The notes: a model not told the origin generated them from the sequence alone. A stretch of DNA of 64,000 bases from Rhizobium sp. BK650 (GCF_014195325.1 NZ_JACIBK010000011.1:1-64000), one strand, 5' to 3'; shown: positions 42,641 to 52,299, numbered from the stretch's first letter. Made by a program: numbers and translations.

Positions 42641-43314
42641 CAGACTGCAAGCTCCCGGTAGCGGGCAATCGCTTCCTCCGCCGGCGCGTCGGTAGCCAAC
42701 CTGCCCTCATGGAAAAGGAGAACCCGCCCGAAGCCGGCGATCAACTCCAGATCATGGGTAATGACGACGACATTTTCTTCGAGCCCCTCGATTGTTTTCT
42801 GCACCAGCGCGCGGTTACGCAAGTCGAGCTGGTTGGTGGGCTCGTCGAGTATAAGGATATTGGGATCCGTCGCCAGCACCGAGCAGAGCGCCGCGATCTG
42901 CAGCTCGCCGCCCGAAAGCTCATGCGCACGGCGAGGGGCTAATCCCTCGGCATTGAGGCGGGCGAGTACTAGTTCGACCTTTCGATCGATCTCCGCCTTG
43001 GTGAAGCCTCGACCTTTCAGTCCGAAAGCGATGTCGTCCCTGACGATTGGCAGGATGATCTGGTTCTGCGGCAACTGGAAGATGAAGCCGACATCTGCAA
43101 GCGCCGTCTTCTCCTCCCGCGTATCCCGTCCATTGACGATAACCTTGCCCGTGGTTGGTTTCGTGAGCCCGTTGATCATCCGTGCGAAGGTCGTCTTGCC
43201 GGAACCGTTGAGCCCGATGATGCCGACACGGCTTTCGGTGAGGGACAGCGTCAGCGGCTCGACCGCGACCCTTGCTCCGAAACTGGCGCCCGCGCTTTCG
43301 AAACGAATATCCAA
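42640..43314 (-). CDS. bioM: energy-coupling factor ATPase BioM
   Basis: About 224 residues, an ABC ATPase. Walker A is GLNGSGKTTFA, the signature is LSGGELQIAALCSVL, and Walker B is ILILDEPTNQLDL. I take the TTG at 43314 (LDIRFESAG) because AAGGAA lies seven bases upstream and homologues begin here; no ATG fits. The gene drives biotin uptake with BioN and BioY. A weak BioR-like motif lies just upstream (see findings). It is divergent from a YcaQ-like gene across about 125 bases. Confidence 0.9.
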   Translation of the reverse strand: MDIRFESAGASFGARVAVEPLTLSLTESRVGIIGLNGSGKTTFARMINGLTKPTTGKVIVNGRDTREEKTALADVGFIFQLPQNQIILPIVRDDIAFGLKGRGFTKAEIDRKVELVLARLNAEGLAPRRAHELSGGELQIAALCSVLATDPNILILDEPTNQLDLRNRALVQKTIEGLEENVVVITHDLELIAGFGRVLLFHEGRLATDAPAEEAIARYRELAV

Positions 43315-43439
43315 ATATGGTTTCCTTGTTTGAATTCCTGTTTCTATAGGGCGGCGGCAACCCGATAAAGGATCAAAATCGAATCGGCTCGAAGATGCTA
43401 CCGGGTGGCTAGGAAGATTTTCCGCGCTATGATGGCAGT

Positions 43440-44630
43440 ATGACGAATCTTCTCTCCAATTCCGATGCCCGCCGTATTTTCCTAGCCAAACAGGGACTGA
43501 GCGCACCTCCGAACCGCGCACTGACCAAGGCCGGCCTGCTGGAACTCATTCATGATCTCGGCTTCGTGCAGGTGGACAGCATCCAGACGGTGGAGCGCGC
43601 CCATCACCAGATTCTCTTTTCCCGCAACCAGACCTACCGGCGCGAACATCTGACTGCGCTCCTGGAAAAGGATGGTGCGCTCTTCGAGCACTGGACGCAC
43701 GATGCCTCGATCCTGCCGAGCGCCTTCTTCAAATACTGGAAGCACAAATTCCTCGACGAGGAGAAGGCAATCATCGAGCGCTGGCGCAAATGGCGCGGCG
43801 AAGGCTTCGAAGCCTCCTTCGAGGAGACTTACGAGCGTGTGGTCAAGGACGGCGCGATCCTGGCACGCGACCTGAAGGCGGATGGCCACGTCTCCGGCGG
43901 CTGGTGGAACTGGCACCCGAACAAGACGGCGCTGGAATATTTCTGGCGCACCGGCAAATTCGCGATCGCCGGCCGCTCCAACTTCCAGAAGATCTATGAT
44001 CTCGTCGAGCGCGTCATTCCCGCCGAATTCCATCAGCCGGAGGTCAGCCGTGAAGAATTCGTCGACTGGGCCTGCCGCGGCGCGCTCACGCGCTTGGGCT
44101 TTGCCACCCATGGTGAAATCGCCGCCTTCTGGGATCTGCTCTCGCCGGACGAAGCCAAGGCGTGGGTAACCGAACATAGGGATGAACTGATCGAAGTGCT
44201 GATCGAACCGGCGCTCGACGGCAAGCCGCGCTCCTCATGGGCTTTCGCTGATTTCCTTGATACAACCGATGCCTACCCGGAGGCGCCGGCGCGAATCAGG
44301 GTGCTGAGCCCCTTTGATCCGATGATCCGTGATAGAAACCGGACAGAGCGCCTTTTCGGCTTCTTCTACCGCATCGAGATCTTCGTGCCCGAGCCGAAGC
44401 GGGAATACGGATACTATGTTTTTCCGCTTCTGGAGGGCGACAGGCTCATCGGCCGCATCGACATGAAGGCCGACAGGAAGAAGGGCACGCTGGATGTGAA
44501 GCGGCTGTGGCTGGAACCGCGTGTCAAGGCATCCGCAGGACGGCTGGAAAAGCTAGGCGCCGAACTGGAGCGTCTGGCACGCTTCGCCGGCGTGGAGAAA
44601 GTCGTCTATCTGGACGGTTGGAAAGCGTGA
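43440..44630 (+). CDS. YcaQ/AlkX-like crosslink repair DNA glycosylase (winged-helix family)
   Basis: A 396-residue protein of the HTH_42/YcaQ family. It has the region LGFVQVDSIQTVERAHHQIL, where the catalytic QVD-type motif of DNA-glycosylase members lies, and the winged-helix repeats. The C-terminal half has VLSPFDPMIRDRNRTERLFGF and YYVFPLLEGDRLIGRIDMKA, which are very characteristic. Escherichia coli YcaQ unhooks interstrand crosslinks; this homologue is expected to do the same. The ATG at 43440 is the first of the frame. It is divergent from bioM. Confidence 0.88.
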   Translation: MTNLLSNSDARRIFLAKQGLSAPPNRALTKAGLLELIHDLGFVQVDSIQTVERAHHQILFSRNQTYRREHLTALLEKDGALFEHWTHDASILPSAFFKYWKHKFLDEEKAIIERWRKWRGEGFEASFEETYERVVKDGAILARDLKADGHVSGGWWNWHPNKTALEYFWRTGKFAIAGRSNFQKIYDLVERVIPAEFHQPEVSREEFVDWACRGALTRLGFATHGEIAAFWDLLSPDEAKAWVTEHRDELIEVLIEPALDGKPRSSWAFADFLDTTDAYPEAPARIRVLSPFDPMIRDRNRTERLFGFFYRIEIFVPEPKREYGYYVFPLLEGDRLIGRIDMKADRKKGTLDVKRLWLEPRVKASAGRLEKLGAELERLARFAGVEKVVYLDGWKA

Positions 44631-44662
44631 TCCCGTCTCCCTGAGGCAAAAGGGATTGCTGG

Positions 44663-45766
44663 TCAGCAGATCTCCGTCGTGGAAATCTTGATCCCGAAGC
44701 CTTCCAGGCCGACATAGTGCCGCTCGCGGCTGGTCAGGAGCTTGATCGAGCTGACGCCAAGATCTTTCAGGATCTGTGCGCCGAGGCCGATTTCCAACCA
44801 TTCGCTTTCGCGCGTCTGGGCTTCGGCATGGGCCTCGCGGCCTTGATTGCGCGCCTTACGGCCATTGTCGTAGTGCCCGACGCCGACGGAGCCTTCACGC
44901 AGGTAGACGATGACGCCGCGGCCCAGTTCAGCGATCTTCTGCATGTAGAAGTCGACCGGTTTGCGCTTGCCGAACAGGTCGTCGGCGACATTTTCCGGAT
45001 GCAGGCGCACCGGAATATCGACGCCATCCCTGATGTCGCCGAAGACGACGGCGAGATGCTGCATCGGGTCCCAGGGCAGCGAGTAGGTGTGCGCCTTGGC
45101 CTTGCCGAACGGAGTCTCGATATCGAAACTCGAACCGAGCTCGATTAGCGTTTCCTTGCGCTGGCGATAGGCGATGAGGTCGGCGACCGAGAGGAGTTTC
45201 AGCCCGTGCTTTTCAGCGAAATCCACCACCTGCGGGCCACGCGTCACCGTGCCGTCGTCATTGACGAGCTCGGAGATGACGCCGATGGGCGGCAGTCCGG
45301 CGAGCTTGCAGAGGTCGACCGCCGCCTCCGTGTGGCCGGAGCGCATCAAGACACCGCCTTCGCGTGAAACCAACGGGAAAATATGGCCGGGGCGGACGAA
45401 ATCGGAGGCGCCGACATTCGGGTTTGCAAGGTTGCGCACCGTCAATGTGCGGTCGTCGGCGGAAATGCCCGTCGTTGTACCGTGCTTGAAATCGACGGAA
45501 ACGGTAAAGGCTGTCGTATGGGCAGAATCGTTTTCCGCCACCATGGCGTTGAGGTTCAGACGCTTCGCCTCTTCCTTCGGCATCGGCGCGCAGACGATGC
45601 CTGATGTATGGCGCACGATGAAGGCCATCTTTTCGGGCGTCGCATGCACGGCCGCGACGATCAGATCACCCTCGTTTTCACGATCATTGTCATCCATGAC
45701 GACGACGATCTCGCCGGCTTCGAATGCCCTGATAGCATCGACAACGCGCTTCTGGTCATAAGGCAT
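44663..45766 (-). CDS. ribB: 3,4-dihydroxy-2-butanone-4-phosphate synthase with degenerate GTP-cyclohydrolase-II-like domain
   Basis: A 367-residue RibBA-type fusion in riboflavin biosynthesis. The N-terminal DHBP synthase (about residues 1-205) is intact: DDNDRENEGDL, TSGIVCAPM, RPGHIFPL and RSGHTEAAVDL. The C-terminal domain is homologous to GTP cyclohydrolase II, but the zinc-binding cysteines (the Cys-x-T-G-D...CDCG region) are absent: the sequence reads RLHPENVADDLFGKRK. It therefore probably lacks GTP cyclohydrolase activity and another ribA should supply it. It lies 10 bases after aroC on the same strand. Confidence 0.9.
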   Translation of the reverse strand: MPYDQKRVVDAIRAFEAGEIVVVMDDNDRENEGDLIVAAVHATPEKMAFIVRHTSGIVCAPMPKEEAKRLNLNAMVAENDSAHTTAFTVSVDFKHGTTTGISADDRTLTVRNLANPNVGASDFVRPGHIFPLVSREGGVLMRSGHTEAAVDLCKLAGLPPIGVISELVNDDGTVTRGPQVVDFAEKHGLKLLSVADLIAYRQRKETLIELGSSFDIETPFGKAKAHTYSLPWDPMQHLAVVFGDIRDGVDIPVRLHPENVADDLFGKRKPVDFYMQKIAELGRGVIVYLREGSVGVGHYDNGRKARNQGREAHAEAQTRESEWLEIGLGAQILKDLGVSSIKLLTSRERHYVGLEGFGIKISTTEIC

Positions 45767-45776
45767 GGGGCAATTC

Positions 45777-46874
45777 CTATTTCAGCCGGCCGGTCTGGCC
45801 GCGGTCGCGAAGATAATGGTCGGCAATGGCGCAGGCAATCATCGCCTCACCGATCGGAACGGCGCGGATGCCGACGCACGGATCGTGGCGGCCCTTTGTG
45901 CGAATATCGACATTCTTGCCGTCGGCATCGATCGACTGCCGTTCGGTAAGAATGGAAGATGTCGGCTTGACGGCGAAGCGGGCGACGACCGGCTGGCCGG
46001 TCGAGATGCCGCCGAGAATGCCGCCTGCATGGTTGGACAGGAAAATCGGCTTGCCGTCATTGCCCATGCGCATCTCGTCGGCATTGTCCTCGCCGCTCGT
46101 CTCGGCGGCGGCAAAGCCGTTGCCGATCTCGACACCCTTGACGGCATTGATCGACATCAGCAGCGAAGCGATATCCTGATCGAGCTTGCCGTAGATCGGC
46201 GCGCCAAGTCCTGCAGGGACGCCTTCGGCAATCACTTCGACGACGGCTCCGATGGAAGAGCCGGTCTTGCGGATGCCGTCGAGATACTCTTCCCAGACGG
46301 GCACGATCTCCGCATCCGGAGAGAAGAACGGGTTCTGCCCGACCTGACCCCAGTCCCAATTGGCACGGTTGATCTTGTGCTTGCCGATCTGCACCAGCGC
46401 GCCGCGGATGGTGACACCAGGCACGACGAGGCGGGCAATGCCGCCGGCGGCCACACGGGCAGCCGTCTCGCGCGCAGAGGACCGGCCGCCGCCGCGATAG
46501 TCGCGGATGCCGTATTTGGTGTCATAGGTATAGTCGGCATGGCCGGGACGATACTGCCGGGCGATCTCGCCATAGTCTTTTGAGCGCTGGTCGGTATTTT
46601 CGATAAGCATGGAAATCGGCGTTCCGGTGGAAATCATCGTCTCGCCGTCGGCATCCATCATCACGCCGGAGAGAACCTTCACGAGATCGTCCTCGCGCCG
46701 CTGGGTGACGAAACGGCTCTGGCCGGGCTTGCGCTTGTCGAGCCAGACCTGCAGGTCCTCGAGCTTGAAGCGTAGCCCCGGAGGGCAGCCGTCGACGACG
46801 GCGCCGAGCGCCGGCCCGTGGCTTTCGCCCCAGGTGGTTACACGGAAGAGATGACCGAATGTATTGTGCGACAT
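45777..46874 (-). CDS. aroC: chorismate synthase
   Basis: A 365-residue enzyme converting EPSP to chorismate, the last common step of aromatic amino acid synthesis. Motifs are TWGESHGPALGAVVDG, RPGHADYTYDTKYG, RDYRGGGRSSARETAARVA and the C-terminal RHDPCVGIRAVPIGEAM. It is FMN-dependent, which fits its close neighbour ribB. The ATG at 46874 is the family start. It precedes ribB with 10 bases between, an operon-like spacing. Confidence 0.96.
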   Translation of the reverse strand: MSHNTFGHLFRVTTWGESHGPALGAVVDGCPPGLRFKLEDLQVWLDKRKPGQSRFVTQRREDDLVKVLSGVMMDADGETMISTGTPISMLIENTDQRSKDYGEIARQYRPGHADYTYDTKYGIRDYRGGGRSSARETAARVAAGGIARLVVPGVTIRGALVQIGKHKINRANWDWGQVGQNPFFSPDAEIVPVWEEYLDGIRKTGSSIGAVVEVIAEGVPAGLGAPIYGKLDQDIASLLMSINAVKGVEIGNGFAAAETSGEDNADEMRMGNDGKPIFLSNHAGGILGGISTGQPVVARFAVKPTSSILTERQSIDADGKNVDIRTKGRHDPCVGIRAVPIGEAMIACAIADHYLRDRGQTGRLK

Positions 46875-47035
46875 GTGTTTCCGCCGGATGCGCGGAACCG
46901 GTCGTCACCAGCCGCGCCATTACTCGAAAAAGGCGGGACACTCATAGGCCAAAAAGCCGTTCGGGCAAAAGCCTTTCTTTGCGCCTGATGGTACGTCGGG
47001 GAAATGCTGTTCCCATATTTGCGACCGATGCTGGT

Positions 47036-50000
47036 TTAGGATGCAAGCAGCCATGCGGTGCCGCGCGCCTCGATGGCGAAATCGTCGAAGGAGAGGGGGC
47101 GCGCAAAGGCGTAGCCCTGCAGGAGATCGCAGCCGAGATCGCGCAGCAGTTCGGCATGATCAAGCGTCTCGACGCCCTCGGCCACTGTCTCCACGCCGAG
47201 CGAGCGGGCGATCTCTATGATGGAACTAACCAGCGCACGCTCCTGCGAGGAGGCCACGATCGGTTGCACAAGCTGCCGGTCGATCTTCAGCCGCTTCGGC
47301 CTCAGCTTTAGCAGCGAGACGATCGACGTGTGGCCGGTGCCGAAATCGTCGATCTCGATGTCGATGCCCAGCGCCTTGATCCGTGCGAGGTTCTGCGAGA
47401 CCACGTCCTCGCTTTCGTCGAGAAAGATGGATTCCACCAGTTCGAAGGAGATTTCGCCTGGGCGGATCTGCAGGCCGCTCAGCGATTCCAGCAAGCTGCC
47501 GTCGTGCAGGCGCCGCGCTGAGACGTTGACGGAGACTTTCGGCACGAAGATGCCCTGCGCCGCCCAGCGCATCTTGTCGCGCAGCGCGGTTTCCAAGACG
47601 ATGCGGTCGAGTGTCTGCACGACATTGATCTCATCGGCGACGCGCAGGAATTTGTCTGGCGTCAGAAGGCCCCTGGATGGATGACGCCAGCGCACCAGCG
47701 CCTCGACACCCGTCAGTCTCATCGAGCGGGCACAGAATTGCGGCTGATACCAGGCCGTGAACTCGCCATTCTCGATGCCCGCCAGAATCTCGTCGGCCAT
47801 CCGCTTATTGTTGACGATATCGTCCTGTAGATTGTGATTGAAGAATTCGAAGCGGTTGCGGCCGAGGCTCTTGGCCTGATAAAGCGCGATATCCGCATTG
47901 ATCAGCACTTTGCGGGCATCGACATGAATGCCGTTCGCCAGCGCAATGCCGATCGACACGCCGCAGCGGCAGGAGAAGCCCTGGAAATCGATCGGCTGAC
48001 GCATTTCCTCGACGATACGGCCTGCAAGCTCCGCCATCTCCTTGTCGCCCGTGTCGAAGGAGAGGATGACGAATTCGTCGCCACCGATACGCGCAACAAT
48101 ATCGCTGTCACGCACGCTTCTCGAAAGCACGCGCGATGCATGCACCAGCATCGCGTCGCCGGCGGCGTGCCCCAACGTATCGTTGATTTCCTTGAAGCGG
48201 TCGAGGTCGATATGCAGGATCGCAAATTTCTGCCGCTCCCGGTTGCCGGCATCCGTCAGGTTTTCCAGCGCGATGTCGAGCTTGCGGCGGTTGGCGAGTG
48301 AGGTCAGCGGGTCGTGGAGGGAATTGTGCTCTATCCTGTCCTTGGCAAGCTCCAGCTCCATGTTCTTGGCAATCGCCTCGTCCTTTGCAGCCTTGAGGCG
48401 CAGCGTCATCAATGCATCCTCGGTCGAGTCGAAAGCGATTCCGATGACTTTCATCTCGCCGGTCGGCGTGCGGTGCACCTTGCCGACAGAACGCACGTAG
48501 CGGAAGTCGCCATTCTCGTCCTGCACGCGGACGACAAGCGTATGCGTGTCCCCGAGCTGCTTGAAATGTCGGGCGCTTTCGAGCGCTAAGCCGCGATCAT
48601 CGGGATGGATGCGGGAGAGCCAGGCATCTTCGGTCACGAAGGCATTGCTCTGTTTCACCCCGTAAAGCTCGTGCATCCGTTCGTCCCAGATCGAGCCGGC
48701 CTTGCCGAGAATGGCCTCCCAGATTCCGCATTGATAGGAATCGAGCGCCAGATCGAGCTTGCTGGAGAGGACCGAAAGCTCTGCCTCTCGGCTCGAAAGC
48801 TCTTCAAGCGCAAGTTCCAGCTCGGCGTTTTTGAGTTCGCTTGTTTCTTTGGCGAGACGAAGCGCGTTGGTGACTTCCGCATCGGCTGTCACGTCCCAGA
48901 CGATGCCTATCGTCTTTCCAGTGCCGCCGGGATCCGTATAGAAAGCGCCGATGGAACGCAGGTGGCGGATCCGGCCATCCTCCCGCATCACTCTATATTG
49001 TGCGGTACAGGCTTCCCCCGCGATGCTGCAGCCGAAGAAATGAACCTCTGCAATTTCGCGATCTTCGGGTACGATGGTTGACAGCCACACTGCCTGCTGT
49101 CGGATACCCTCGATCGCCTTGAGGCCGTGAAGCGCAGATGCGCGCGCATCCCAGGAAAGGCTGGTGGCGTTTTCCGGCAACTCCCAAATGCCGATCCGCG
49201 AGGATTCGAGTGCCAGGTTGAGTCGCTGCGACAGTTCCAGAAGCTTGGCTTCGCGCGCTTCAAGCTGCGTAATATTGCGATTGCGTTCGCCGAGCAGCAA
49301 GGTCGCGAAGAAGACCGGGATGATGATCACGCAGCCAGCGGCGACGATAATCAATCGCAATTCAGACTGATTATCTGGAACGGCCTTCCAGCCTGTGTTC
49401 GGTACCGCCGCCAATTCCCACCGCCCGCCCGCGAAGCTGATTTTGCGGCGGAGCGGATTATTCTCGTAGATGTTGGCAGGACCGAAAAAGGGCGCGGCCG
49501 GCTCATCCGGATTGCCGATGTCGCGGACCGCGATCGAGAGATGGTCGAGATGCGGGTAGCGCTCTTGATTTTCGCTGTTGCGTGCGGGCTTCAAGCCCGT
49601 CGCCTCGTAGAACATGTCCCGGTCGATGACCACCTCGACAGCGCCCCAGACGCGGCGCTGGCCGTTCTGTTTGACGAAAACCGGAAAGAAGACCGCGAAG
49701 GCATTTTCTGCATCCGTCGTCTTGAACGGGCCGTAGAAGCGGGCTGACTGGTCGCCGGTATTGCGGCTGATCGACATGCGCTGCATCAACACGTCCCGCA
49801 CATCCTTGCCAATACGGTCTTTACCTGATTGCGCCGGATAGACCGACTTAACGATGAAATCAGGCGCGATCGCAATATGAATGAAATGCGGGTTCTGGAT
49901 CAGCAGCCAGTTGATCTGCCGCTCCATCTCCACTTCGTTCGTCTGCGTGCTAAGCGAGATCAGGTTGGAGAGATCGCGGACCGCGGTGACGTCCATGTTG

Positions 50001-50209
50001 ATCTGCGCCGCCATCCGGGCACGGATCAGGTTTGTCTCGTTTGCGGTTCGGATTTGCAGCTCGCGCAGATGGGCGTCATTATTGGCGCTGTCGAGCGCAA
50101 AGCCAACGGCAATAACGACGACGGCCACGAGAGATGAAACCAGCAGCGAGACGCGCGTATTCTTCAGAACACGCCGCAGCCGGTTGCTGTCGCTCCGCCG
50201 GAATCGCAA
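47036..50209 (-). CDS. membrane-bound GGDEF-EAL signalling protein with CHASE-like sensor and PAS domains
   Basis: A 1057-residue protein of cyclic-di-GMP signalling. A membrane segment at residues 19-40 precedes a periplasmic CHASE-like domain (IQNPHFIHIAIAPDFIVKSV, DQSARFYGPFKTT). A second membrane segment lies near residue 290 (RLIIVAAGCVIIIPVFFATL). Two PAS-type domains follow (GIWELPENATSLSWDARAS; GIWEAILGKAGSIWDERMH), then GGDEF with an intact GGDEF at 709-713 and an EAL domain with EAL at 836-838 and DDFGTGH near 954. Both catalytic motifs look intact, so it could make or degrade c-di-GMP. Its output is unknown. Confidence 0.93.
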   Translation of the reverse strand: MRFRRSDSNRLRRVLKNTRVSLLVSSLVAVVVIAVGFALDSANNDAHLRELQIRTANETNLIRARMAAQINMDVTAVRDLSNLISLSTQTNEVEMERQINWLLIQNPHFIHIAIAPDFIVKSVYPAQSGKDRIGKDVRDVLMQRMSISRNTGDQSARFYGPFKTTDAENAFAVFFPVFVKQNGQRRVWGAVEVVIDRDMFYEATGLKPARNSENQERYPHLDHLSIAVRDIGNPDEPAAPFFGPANIYENNPLRRKISFAGGRWELAAVPNTGWKAVPDNQSELRLIIVAAGCVIIIPVFFATLLLGERNRNITQLEAREAKLLELSQRLNLALESSRIGIWELPENATSLSWDARASALHGLKAIEGIRQQAVWLSTIVPEDREIAEVHFFGCSIAGEACTAQYRVMREDGRIRHLRSIGAFYTDPGGTGKTIGIVWDVTADAEVTNALRLAKETSELKNAELELALEELSSREAELSVLSSKLDLALDSYQCGIWEAILGKAGSIWDERMHELYGVKQSNAFVTEDAWLSRIHPDDRGLALESARHFKQLGDTHTLVVRVQDENGDFRYVRSVGKVHRTPTGEMKVIGIAFDSTEDALMTLRLKAAKDEAIAKNMELELAKDRIEHNSLHDPLTSLANRRKLDIALENLTDAGNRERQKFAILHIDLDRFKEINDTLGHAAGDAMLVHASRVLSRSVRDSDIVARIGGDEFVILSFDTGDKEMAELAGRIVEEMRQPIDFQGFSCRCGVSIGIALANGIHVDARKVLINADIALYQAKSLGRNRFEFFNHNLQDDIVNNKRMADEILAGIENGEFTAWYQPQFCARSMRLTGVEALVRWRHPSRGLLTPDKFLRVADEINVVQTLDRIVLETALRDKMRWAAQGIFVPKVSVNVSARRLHDGSLLESLSGLQIRPGEISFELVESIFLDESEDVVSQNLARIKALGIDIEIDDFGTGHTSIVSLLKLRPKRLKIDRQLVQPIVASSQERALVSSIIEIARSLGVETVAEGVETLDHAELLRDLGCDLLQGYAFARPLSFDDFAIEARGTAWLLAS

Positions 50210-50455
50210 ATCACGTCCCCCAATATTCGCGTTGACCTTATTGGGCAGGAGTTAATTTACGATTGCGCGCATTCGCGTCTGCTAAATCGCGTAAACAGAG
50301 AGAAAAAGACAGTGAATAGAGCCTCTTGATTATCCTTAAAATCCTATTCATCAATTGGGCGCCGAAAGCCATCCTTCCGGGCAATTTTCGCCATATTCAG
50401 GAGTTTATCTGTGGCCACTCGATATCAACGGCAGCGTTTCAAAGGGATTGCCGAC

Positions 50456-50716
50456 ATGCGTTTCGTTATTGCTACGCTTCTGGCCACGGCAAATTTTCTT
50501 TCACCCATGAGCAGCTTTGCCGAGAGTGCTGATGTCGAGGCGACGATCAAGAAGGTCGACACGACTAATCTCGTCCTGACACTGGACGATGGCAAGACCT
50601 ATCAGGCGCCGGAAGAATTCGATTTCGAAGGCCTGAAGGCCGGTGTCAAGGTTGTAATCTTCTATACGGAAGTCGACGGCAAGCGCGTCATCAACGATCT
50701 CGATATCGTCAAGTAG
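50456..50716 (+). CDS. DUF1344 domain-containing exported protein
   Basis: An 86-residue small protein. The signal peptide (MRFVIATLLATANFLSPMSSFA) is followed by ADVEATIKKVDTTNLVLTL and EDGKT-like YQAPEEFDFEGLKAGVKVVI, the DUF1344 signature of about 60 residues. Function is unknown; it is likely a small periplasmic beta-barrel. The ATG at 50456 is preferred over one at 50411 because the signal peptide starts there and AAGGG precedes it. Confidence 0.82.
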   Translation: MRFVIATLLATANFLSPMSSFAESADVEATIKKVDTTNLVLTLDDGKTYQAPEEFDFEGLKAGVKVVIFYTEVDGKRVINDLDIVK

Positions 50717-50739
50717 GTCGTTACGGCAGTGCGGCTGGA

Positions 50740-51330
50740 CTAGATCCAACCGATCAGGCTCTTCGACGTCTCTATCTTCAAAATCCGATCCTGCGGGATT
50801 TCGCCTTCGGAAGCGACGTCCTTCGGCAGATTGGAGATCAGCTTGAACAGGCTTCTAATGACGCCGCCATGGGTGACGCAGACAGTCGGCCGGTCGACCG
50901 AATTCAGCCATGCGCCGGTCCGCCACGACATGATCTCGTAGCTCTCCGCATCCTCGCCCGGCGGAATAAAATCCCACTTGTTGATGTTGCGTTCCGTGAC
51001 ACGCTCGGCCTGCGAAGCCCTGAGCTGCTTTAGCGTGTAGCCTTCCCAGTCGCCGAATGAGACTTCGACCAGGCGCTCGTCGGTGCGGTATTCCCTGGGC
51101 GGGAGTCCCATGGCTGATCGCATGATCTCCATGGTCTCGCGTGTGCGCCCCAGCGGGCTCGCGACGAAATCGAATTTGCTATCTTCGTTCTTCAGGATCG
51201 CCGCAAGGGCGATCCCATTCTGTCTTGCCTGTTCGCGACCAATCGCGTTGATCGGAATATCCTTCTGCCCCTGCAGACGACGCTCAGCGTTCCAGTCGGT
51301 CTGGCCGTGTCTGATCACGTAGATAAGCAC
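50740..51330 (-). CDS. histidine phosphatase family protein (phosphoglycerate mutase-like)
   Basis: A 196-residue phosphatase with the RHG motif (IYVIRHGQTDWNAERRLQG) and the second catalytic His in CVTHGGVIRSLF. The conserved FGDWEGYTLKQL is typical of the branched PGM-like phosphatases, whose natural substrates vary. It lies 28 bases downstream of fabI on the same strand, an order I recall from S. meliloti, so may be co-transcribed. Confidence 0.88.
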   Translation of the reverse strand: MLIYVIRHGQTDWNAERRLQGQKDIPINAIGREQARQNGIALAAILKNEDSKFDFVASPLGRTRETMEIMRSAMGLPPREYRTDERLVEVSFGDWEGYTLKQLRASQAERVTERNINKWDFIPPGEDAESYEIMSWRTGAWLNSVDRPTVCVTHGGVIRSLFKLISNLPKDVASEGEIPQDRILKIETSKSLIGWI

Positions 51331-51358
51331 GGGGATCGGCTCCGCTTGGTGGGAATGC

Positions 51359-52177
51359 TCAGTCCTTGATAACGGAAATATCAGGCGCGTCCACAGCCTT
51401 CATGCCGATGACATGATAGCCGCTGTCGGCGTGATGCACTTCACCGGTTACGGAGCGCGACAGATCGGAGAGAAGGTAGAGGCCGACATCGCCCACTTCC
51501 TCGATGGTGACAGTACGGCGCAGCGGCGCATTGTACTCGTTCCACTTGAGGATATATCGGAAATCGCCGATGCCGGAGGCCGCAAGCGTCTTGATCGGTC
51601 CTGCCGAAACGGCGTTGACGCGGATGTTCTTCGGTCCGAGATCGACGGCGAGATACTTGACGCTCGCTTCGAGTGCGGCCTTGGCAACGCCCATGACGTT
51701 GTAGTTCGGCATCACCTTTTCTGCACCGTAATAGGTGAGGGTGAGCATCGAGCCACCTTCCGTCATCAGCTTCTCGGCGCGCCGAGCGATCGAGGTGAAG
51801 GAGTAGACGGAGATCTGCATCGTCTTGGTGAAATTGTCAGGCGTCGTATCGACGTAACGGCCGGTCAGTTCGTCCTTGTCGGAGAAACCGATCGCGTGCA
51901 CGATGAAATCGATCTTGCCCCACAGCTTCTCGACATTTTCGAAGACGGCATCGATCGTGGATTCATCGCTGACGTCGCAATGGCCGACCATGACGGCGCC
52001 GATTTCGGCAGCCAGGGGCTCCACACGCTTCTTCAGGGCGTCGCCCTGATAGGTGAATGCAACTTCTCCGCCCTGCGCATGAATGGCCTTGGCAATACCC
52101 CACGCAATCGAACGATTGTTGGCGACACCCATGATGACGCCGCGTTTGCCTGCCATGAGGCCGGATGCTTGAGCCAT
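51359..52177 (-). CDS. fabI: enoyl-[acyl-carrier-protein] reductase (NADH), FabI
   Basis: A 272-residue SDR-type enoyl-ACP reductase that completes each elongation cycle of fatty acid synthesis. It has MGVANNRSIAWGIAKAIHAQ, DFIVHAIGFSDKDELTGRY and the catalytic pair Tyr-x6-Lys in PNYNVMGVAKAALEAS. The gene belongs to the diazaborine/triclosan-sensitive fold. The ATG at 52177 is the natural start, and GGGAAGC lies a few bases upstream. Confidence 0.94.
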   Translation of the reverse strand: MAQASGLMAGKRGVIMGVANNRSIAWGIAKAIHAQGGEVAFTYQGDALKKRVEPLAAEIGAVMVGHCDVSDESTIDAVFENVEKLWGKIDFIVHAIGFSDKDELTGRYVDTTPDNFTKTMQISVYSFTSIARRAEKLMTEGGSMLTLTYYGAEKVMPNYNVMGVAKAALEASVKYLAVDLGPKNIRVNAVSAGPIKTLAASGIGDFRYILKWNEYNAPLRRTVTIEEVGDVGLYLLSDLSRSVTGEVHHADSGYHVIGMKAVDAPDISVIKD

Positions 52178-52299
52178 ATTTCGCTTCCCTAGGAATTCTG
52201 ATGATCCTGCCTATGGCATAGGCCGTTAATCGGTTCAAGCAGGCCCAAGATCATCAACTGTTAGGGATCGTAACAAAGGGTGCGATTGTCACCGAAATT

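Noticed and set aside
45767..45776. FMN riboswitch in front of ribB
   Set aside because: Only 10 bases separate ribB from aroC, too short for the riboswitch, and no such structure was seen upstream of aroC.
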